From NCBI GenBank assembly GCA_033239525.1, contig BSYO01000035.1, positions 1,398,965 to 1,462,964 of the forward strand: a DNA stretch of 64,000 nucleotides, read 5' to 3'. Of the stretch, positions 57,987 through 64,000 are shown piece by piece (positions within the stretch are counted from its first letter, which is position 1; the number at the start of each line of letters is the position of its first letter). Source of the DNA: Nepenthes gracilis (Eukaryota; Streptophyta; Magnoliopsida; Caryophyllales; Nepenthaceae). A program made the position numbers and the translations under genes. The notes beneath the pieces are model-generated. The model searched no databases and had not been told where the DNA came from. It worked only from the letters and a program-made list of their open reading frames with translations.

Positions 57987-59514
57987 TGTTGCTCCGGTCT
58001 CGCGGTTGCCGTGACGGATCGAGAGCGCCCGGATTCCCAAAGACGTGGCGGCGTCGGAGAAGGATCCGTCTCCGTGTCTGCGAACCTGGACCGCACAACA
58101 TAAACAATAAGCGAGAGGTTAGAGGCCGACGGGGGTTTTTGTCCCTTCACGACACTCCGACTTTTCCAGTTTCATATCTTAGGTGATAAACGGAGAGATG
58201 TATGCATAAGATGCGAGAATGAGGAGTGCGAGAGATGTGGTCGAGGCGTGAGCTCCATGGATGCGCCAATGGGGGCGACCACACCGTACGCCCGCAGAGG
58301 CGGCTTGGAGTGCGCCGCAGAGGGCGCCAGAGGTGCGTCCGCGGAGGACGGCTTTTAGATATCCGTGGGCCTCTGGTAATATTTGGAGACCTCCCGAAGT
58401 ATGCTGGAATGAGTTCGGGACCCGTTGGGCCCGAGTGGGCCGCTGCGCACGGACCCCATTCGCCGGTTCACTGTTGGGTGATTTCCCGGGCAGCCTTCTG
58501 CCCGTTCTGCCCGAGGGTTTTGGGCGTCACTTTGAGGACTCGACATTAAAAGGGGGGCTCCACGACGCTGGGTTTGGCCGAGGACTTCGGGGAGCTCCGG
58601 GCGGCTCCAACGAAGGACAGAACGCCCTTGTCCGCCCGGATCTGAAAGACGATGGCCAGACGCCATGGCGGGAGCAAGGATTCGCTCAATGCTCTGCAGT
58701 GAGCCCTCCGTTCTCTGTTAAGGAACGTGGTTGGGCTTCGCCATCGTGAGGAGCTCTGGGCGTGATTTGGGGGACAAATCTGGTTACCGTTTTGGGGAGG
58801 CCTCATGCTCTGTTCTCGATGGGAACAGGAGGAAGAAGGACCGCCATTGATGGAAGTGTGGTTTAGTTTCCGCCGTGGTTCGGGAGGAACGACTAAGTGC
58901 CATTCTCGGGGGAACCCAGGTCCGGCGTTGACCGTGGCTCAGATTGAGCAGACGGACGCCATGGGAGGGGATTCAAGGATCCTGGTTACAGATTGAGAAA
59001 GGGGAATCGTAAGGTTTGGTCGCCGGGACCGTCCAGTGCCTCATCTGTGCCGGGAACGGCGGAGCGAAGCTGATTTCCATGGGCAGCGAGCTTTGAGCTC
59101 CGATTAGCGCCGTTCTGAGAGGAAATCGTGGAGTGTCGACGGCGGGAAGCTCTGCGCCTTATGCTTATGGAAGCGGCAACAGTGAGGGAACTTCTGGGTC
59201 TCCCACGGAGAGAGCTCCGTGGTTTGCCGGGTGACGTCGCCGGCTGAATACCTTGTTGCTCCGTTTTCCTCTTTTTGCTCCCTTTTCCGGCGAAGTCAGA
59301 GAGAGAAGGAGAAATGGTGGCGTGGGCTGTCCTGCCCCTGCCATGCCAGCCTGGAGATGCCAGTCGCCAGATGCCCTGATGAGCGTGCCCCCTTTGTCCT
59401 TTTATGGGCAGAGGAGAAAATATTTTCCCGCCAAAATAATTGCATTTCCCACCTTCTTGCCTTGGGCCCTTGATTTGGGCCGAGATTTATGGGCCCTGCT
59501 TCTGGGTCCCAACA
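57987..59514 (-). repeat. G3 5' LTR
   Basis: 1528 bp, bounded by TG...CA in both orientations (tgttgctccgg on the left, ggtcccaaca on the right on the plus strand). It is followed on the right by the target duplication aaggt. Differences from the other LTR are largely indels in G/C homopolymers, which may be mutational or may be sequencing error. Confidence 0.88.
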
Positions 59515-59519
59515 AAGGT

Positions 59520-60589
59520 TAAATCTATTATTTTTTTCACATCAAATCTTATTAAATGTTTTATATGGATGAAACAATTTAAAAATAAAAGGTACTAATA
59601 AAATATAAAAATGATCATTTGATAATAAAATATTTAAAATTTAAATGAATTTTTTTAAATAATTTTACCATTAATCCATTATTCTCATTCCTTTCATTTT
59701 TATTTAACTTAAGCCAATAGCTTTTATTCATAAAGCTAGCGGTACAGTCATAATTAAAAATAATTATTTTATTAATAATATGATTATTATCTATAATAAC
59801 ATGATAAATATTAATATAATGGTAATAAGCACTAAGCTCAACCCTCAACCACCAAGAAGATTAAAAATAAAAAATTTTAATTGTCTAATTTAATTAATTA
59901 AACTGTCTTAAATTTTTATAAATCATGAATATATTATTTGATTAATCACTATATATTTTATTATAAACTTATATTCTAAAAATTTTCTTAGAGTTCTAAG
60001 TTTAATTAGGTGAACTTTAAATTTTGTTTCTTATTATTAAAAATCAACTTACCTTTTATTAAATTAATTCAGAATTTTTTCTTATTCATTTTCTCTCAAA
60101 ACTCTTCTTATTCTAAGCAATACCGGCTAGTTTGTAAATCAAATTTGTTATTAATTCTTTAATCAGTTATGAGTTTAATTTTACACAGAGTCATAAAGAC
60201 TGATATACAATTACATGATCATATGATTAATCGCAGTCATCGGTCACAACTACGATGCAACGAAGCATTCTTAGTTCAGCCAACTTAAATTATTGTGTCT
60301 ATGTGTGTTTACGAGACCGAGTCCTAAAGCTTAGTACATATGTACTGTTCTCTCCTTATGCTCGATGTCGAGCAAATCACTTTCTCCTGAAGCCATCCCT
60401 CGACTAGACGCACCCAAGCACTCAATCTCCGAACCCATGCATCATCTACACACACATTATTCCATTCTCGCATCTTTCTTTCTGTTTGAAAAATATTTCT
60501 AATTTGAGCGTCAAAAAATATATAGGGGAACGAGTTTTACCAACCCTCTAATCTCTCGTTTGTTTAGTTATAGTGTGTAGGATTTAGGA
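59520..60589. other. AT-rich spacer, no gene seen
   Basis: Only short random ORFs. The stretch 60230-60560 is less AT-rich but shows no recognisable coding or repeat family. The last five bases (tagga) are the left target duplication of the next LTR. Confidence 0.6.
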
Positions 60590-62860
60590 TGTCACGACCC
60601 GGGACCACAATATACGCAGGTCAAAAATAAAATTAATAATAAGATTTCCATCAACAACAATAATCCATCCCGGATGTGACAATCAAACATATGCAGGACC
60701 CAATATAAATAAAACCCGCACAAGATCTCATCGGATATGAATCCGGACAAATAAACGTGACCTCATGACCATAACGTGAGGAGGTATCCAATCTACAACA
60801 ACTCATCCACATAATGCAATAGCTCTAATATTTCTCATACAATGATCAAGGCACCATCCGGCCAAATAATAACTATAACATATCCTCGAGATCGAAATAT
60901 ACCAAATGTAATATCTCCACTCGATAAAAGGAATATCAAGGCCCGATCACGTCAGGAGCTCTGCAAGCGTATTCATGCCACTAGTCCGAAGGGATAAAAA
61001 TTTAAAACGTGAGCACAGAGCTCGGGAAAGCATCAAGAATCGTATAAAAAAGTGACACGTAAATCGAAGCGGGGATATCGTAGAATCACGTAGAAAAACA
61101 AAACATCATGTCCGTGAAATCCCCGAAAATCGGTGAGTAGTCTCGCACAAAATCATCGTCCATATGAAATGGTCCCTCCGGGACACCATTATATAAATCG
61201 CGATCCGGGTAAAATCTCGTAAGGCGATATCATATCGTATGATCCGAAGTCACATAAGCGCAACCGTCACCACATCCACGGGACACATACCGTCGTCGGA
61301 TCTAAAACTCATCGTAAATCAAGAGAAGACCACCTAACTAAAACATAAATCAAAACACGTTCGGATTTATCACATCTTTATACGCACGAGACTTCTTCCT
61401 ATCGCCCAACTGGGCCAATCAATATTTCTCAAAATCATCCTCCACCCAAATACATTTAAATACAAAGCGTCACGAAATCGGATAACCAAAGATCAATCTA
61501 CTAACTCGAGGAAGGGTTGGCCTCGTCCAGGTAACTACGGCATATATCCACTACGAATTAGGCCCGATGATTTCCATCCATCCATCTTTCTGTCTCCCAT
61601 AGATAAGAGACTTGCTCACTATGTTTTACCACCCGCTTTGGAGTGCAACCTCAAGTTTTTATTATATATTAGGACGTCAGAATACATTAATTTTCCGTCA
61701 ATTCCTTACGATGGTTCTCAATTAAATACTGTGATAGGGCCTCATCTTCCTTATGGCGGAAGTAGCCAATCCTCATCTTCCTTACTGCTAAGTAGCTAAT
61801 ACCTCATCTTCTTACTACGGCGGAAGTAGCCAATACCTCATCTTCCTTACGGCGGAAGTAGCCAACGCCTCGGATCACGTAGTGATCCCACCCCAAAGAA
61901 CGCATGTAGTTAGTCTGGCGCGGTTCGTGGATCCACAATATCACGGATACCAAACATACATATATATCGTCTAAATATTCAAACCCTCCAAATCATAAAT
62001 ACAAGACAAAACCACCGTCGGTAATAAAACATACATACGTATTACACAATTAATAAATTGAGGGTATTTAAAAATACGCACGCGTTAGTAAAATCTCCCA
62101 CGTGAGCCAAAACGCATCGGAAATTAAATCGGGGCCAATAATAGCTTTTGGAGGATACTTGCCTTAACATCATACTTTGCAGATCTGAAGAAATGATGTC
62201 CCGAAGCACTCCAATCTAGCATTTCTCTCTCTACTGCGCGCGTCCTCTCTCTCACCTCCGCGCGCCCTTCCTCTCTCCACCGCGTGCCGCCTCTGCCAGC
62301 CGCTGCCGGCCACCGCACCTCCTCACGTGGCCGTCGCCGGCCTCCTCCACCTCACCCAGCCACCGTCGACGCCGAAGCCGCTGCCGTTTCTCTCCTCGCT
62401 GCAACTTTTCGCCGTCCTCTCTCTCCTCGAACGATTTCGCCGTCGCCTTCCTCGCACAACCCACGATTTCGCTACCGCCGATTCTCCCACAGCCACCGTC
62501 GCTCCACCCACGGCCACCAGCAACTGCCGTCGACCACCGATCGCCGCTGCAAATGCCGTCAACAACCACCGACGGCTTCGATGGCTTCTCACCGAACACC
62601 GCCACCGACGCACCACAAACCGCCGCCAACGACGGCTCACACCCGTCGACCGTCCGCGCGCCACCATGGCCGCCGGTCACCTGCGCCGCCGCCGATCTTC
62701 CTCTCTTCTTCCTTCTCCGCCGCCTGAAACCTAAACCCCTTTTCCCCCTTCTCTCTCCCCGATTTCTTCTCCCCTTTCTTTTCATTTTTTTCTTTCTCTT
62801 TTTCTTTCTTCTTTTCTTTTCTTCTTTTTCATTTTCTTTTTCCTTTTCTTTCTTTTCAAC

Positions 62861-62902
<42 letters not shown>

Positions 62903-62909
62903 TATTATT

Positions 62910-62947
<38 letters not shown>

Positions 62948-63113
62948 AATCCAACTCGACCTCCGAACAACATTACGCACACACACTTACCCGCACTCCG
63001 CCTCCGTCATTTTAGAAAATTTCATAATATTTTAATTTATTTTCACCACATCTGAAATACCCAAAAATCACAATTAATACTAAAATAATTCAATCGGGAT
63101 CCGGAATATCACA
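60590..63113 (-). repeat. Solo LTR, family A copy 3, TSD TAGGA
   Basis: On the plus strand it runs from TGTCACGACCCGGGACC to GGAATATCACA (2524 bp) and is flanked by tagga at 60585-60589 and 63114-63118, a perfect 5-bp duplication. No second LTR or internal region is present, so it is a solo LTR left by intra-element recombination. On the minus strand it starts TGTGATATTCC and carries (TA)n/(TAA)n (62861-62942), then a GA-rich leader. Internal near-repeats of about 40 bp with 'cctcatcttccttacggcgg' occur at 61738-61870. Long ORFs at 62252-62948 come from the pyrimidine-rich tract and are not believable genes. Confidence 0.85.
62861..62942. repeat. (TTA)n then (TA)n microsatellite in solo LTR-A
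   Basis: About 16 TTA-type units are followed by about 15 TA units. The equivalent arrays in copies 1 and 2 differ in length and order. Confidence 0.9.
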
Positions 63114-63149
63114 TAGGATATCGAAAATTGAGACTGAACCCACTTTAAT

Positions 63150-64000
63150 TTGACCCATTGAGAAAGATTAAGTGGCTCTCTAATCTGTACAGTAACCCAA
63201 ATCCAAATAACACCGTAAAACTAATCATTTTTACATATAATTATACTCATTTTTTAAATAAAAATTATCTAATATAATTTTTAACTGTATTTATTTATAT
63301 TATATGCAATAATTATATTCTATACTTTTTTAATTAATTACCTAATTAATTTAATAATTTATGACGTAAAAATTATATATTAATGTCATGTCGTTACTGT
63401 TAAGACGCGGTTCTCGTTGTCTGTCGTTCTCCGTTTGGTTTGACTTCTCTATCAGGAAAATAGGAACGAAATTTGTTTGTCTCAACGGTAATAATTATAT
63501 GCAATATATTTATAATTATACGCAATAATTATATCATCCGTACAGCAACCCGAATCCAAATAATACTGTAAAATTAATCATTTTTACATATAATTATACT
63601 CATTTTTTTTAAAAAAATTATCTAATATAATTTTTAACTGTATTTATTTATATTATATGCAATAATTATATCCTACACTTTTTTAATTTAATTATCTAAT
63701 TAATCGAATAATTTATGACGTAAAAATTATATATTAATGTCATGTCGTTACTGTTAAGACGCGGTTCTCGTTGTCTGTCGTTCTCCGTTTGGTTTGACTT
63801 CTCTATCAGGAAAATAGGAACGAAACTTGTTCGTCTTAACGGTAATAATTATATGCAATATATTTATAATTATACTCAATAATTATATCATTCGTACAGT
63901 AACCCGAATCCGAATAATACTGTAAAATTAATCATTTTTACATATAATTATACTCATTTTTTTAAAAAAAATTATCTAATATAATTTTTAGCTGTTTTTA
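63150..64000. repeat. ~354-bp tandem repeat running off the right edge
   Basis: The landmark acag(t/c)aaccc(a/g)aatcc recurs at about 63190, 63543 and 63898 (spacings 353 and 355). A second landmark, gttctcgttgtctgtcgttc, recurs within units 1 and 2. Each unit has an AT-rich part with ataattatatgcaata motifs and one conserved GC-balanced core of about 80 bp. At least 2.3 units are present. It could be the edge of a satellite array. Confidence 0.9.

Larger units (their letters stand above)
54638..59514 (-). mobile_element. Complete non-autonomous LTR retrotransposon (G3), TSD AAGGT
   Basis: Two direct LTRs (54638-56175 and 57987-59514) enclose 1.8 kb. The pentamer aaggt stands on both sides (54633-54637 and 59515-59519), a perfect target duplication. 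A primer site on the minus strand next to the right LTR, and a purine-rich GCATGGGGGGCTG on the minus strand next to the left LTR, set the orientation to minus. The interior encodes no gag, protease, RT or integrase, so it must be mobilised in trans, like large non-autonomous derivatives (LARD-type). The base composition is much richer in G+C than the flanks. Confidence 0.88.

Noticed and set aside
62252..62948. Arg/Pro/His-rich ORFs up to 177 codons
   Set aside because: They arise from the GC- and CT-rich leader of the solo LTR-A. The same region in copy 1 gives unrelated peptides.

Overview
The window is plant nuclear DNA, most likely from a flowering plant with a repeat-rich genome; a eudicot or other woody angiosperm fits, but the species cannot be named from the sequence. 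Three things point there: four related receptor-like proteins of the plant LRR-RLP type (extracellular leucine-rich repeats, one membrane span, no kinase), plant-type Ty3/gypsy retrotransposons with large solo LTRs, and very AT-rich spacers full of (TTA)n and (TA)n microsatellites. I found no rRNA, tRNA or prokaryotic feature, and no gene that is clearly intact.

Layout. Positions 1-2871 hold an LTR of family B (minus strand) split by an LTR of family A. Positions 2872-9570 hold receptor-like pseudogene RLP-1 with its upstream AT-rich block and three copies of a ~0.7-0.87 kb module U. Positions 9700-22387 are a decayed minus-strand Ty3/gypsy element (G1) broken up by nested LTRs. Positions 22728-27290 are a second gypsy element (G2, plus strand), 3'-truncated and fused in frame to RLP-2 (27289-29640). 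Then come a divergent family-A LTR (to 32067), duplicon copy 3 with RLP-3 (32068-37985), a minus-strand gypsy relic with a ~850 bp tandem duplication (to ~40.1 kb), and a truncated plus-strand retroelement with a gag-like N-terminal domain (~40.3-43.2 kb). After that come another copy of the RLP upstream block (43236-44230), duplicon copy 4 with RLP-4 (45364-51935), a short gag relic, and AT-rich spacer. A complete GC-rich non-autonomous LTR element (54638-59514) with a perfect 5-bp target duplication AAGGT follows. The right end has a solo LTR of family A (60590-63113) with target duplication TAGGA and a ~354-bp tandem repeat that runs off the window.

How it fits together. This is a decayed disease-resistance-type RLP cluster built by segmental duplication and rearranged by retrotransposons. 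RLP-3 and RLP-4 share their 5' truncation and an internal LRR deletion, so they come from one already broken parent. RLP-1 and the RLP-2 flank share an LTR-B/upstream-block junction, so that LTR insertion predates their duplication. RLP-1 is nearly full length and is spoiled only by two in-frame stops. No operon-like or novel enzymatic system is visible. The interest lies in the rearrangement history, an in-frame reverse transcriptase/LRR chimera, the stop-codon pattern, and an element carrying a ~53-bp minisatellite.
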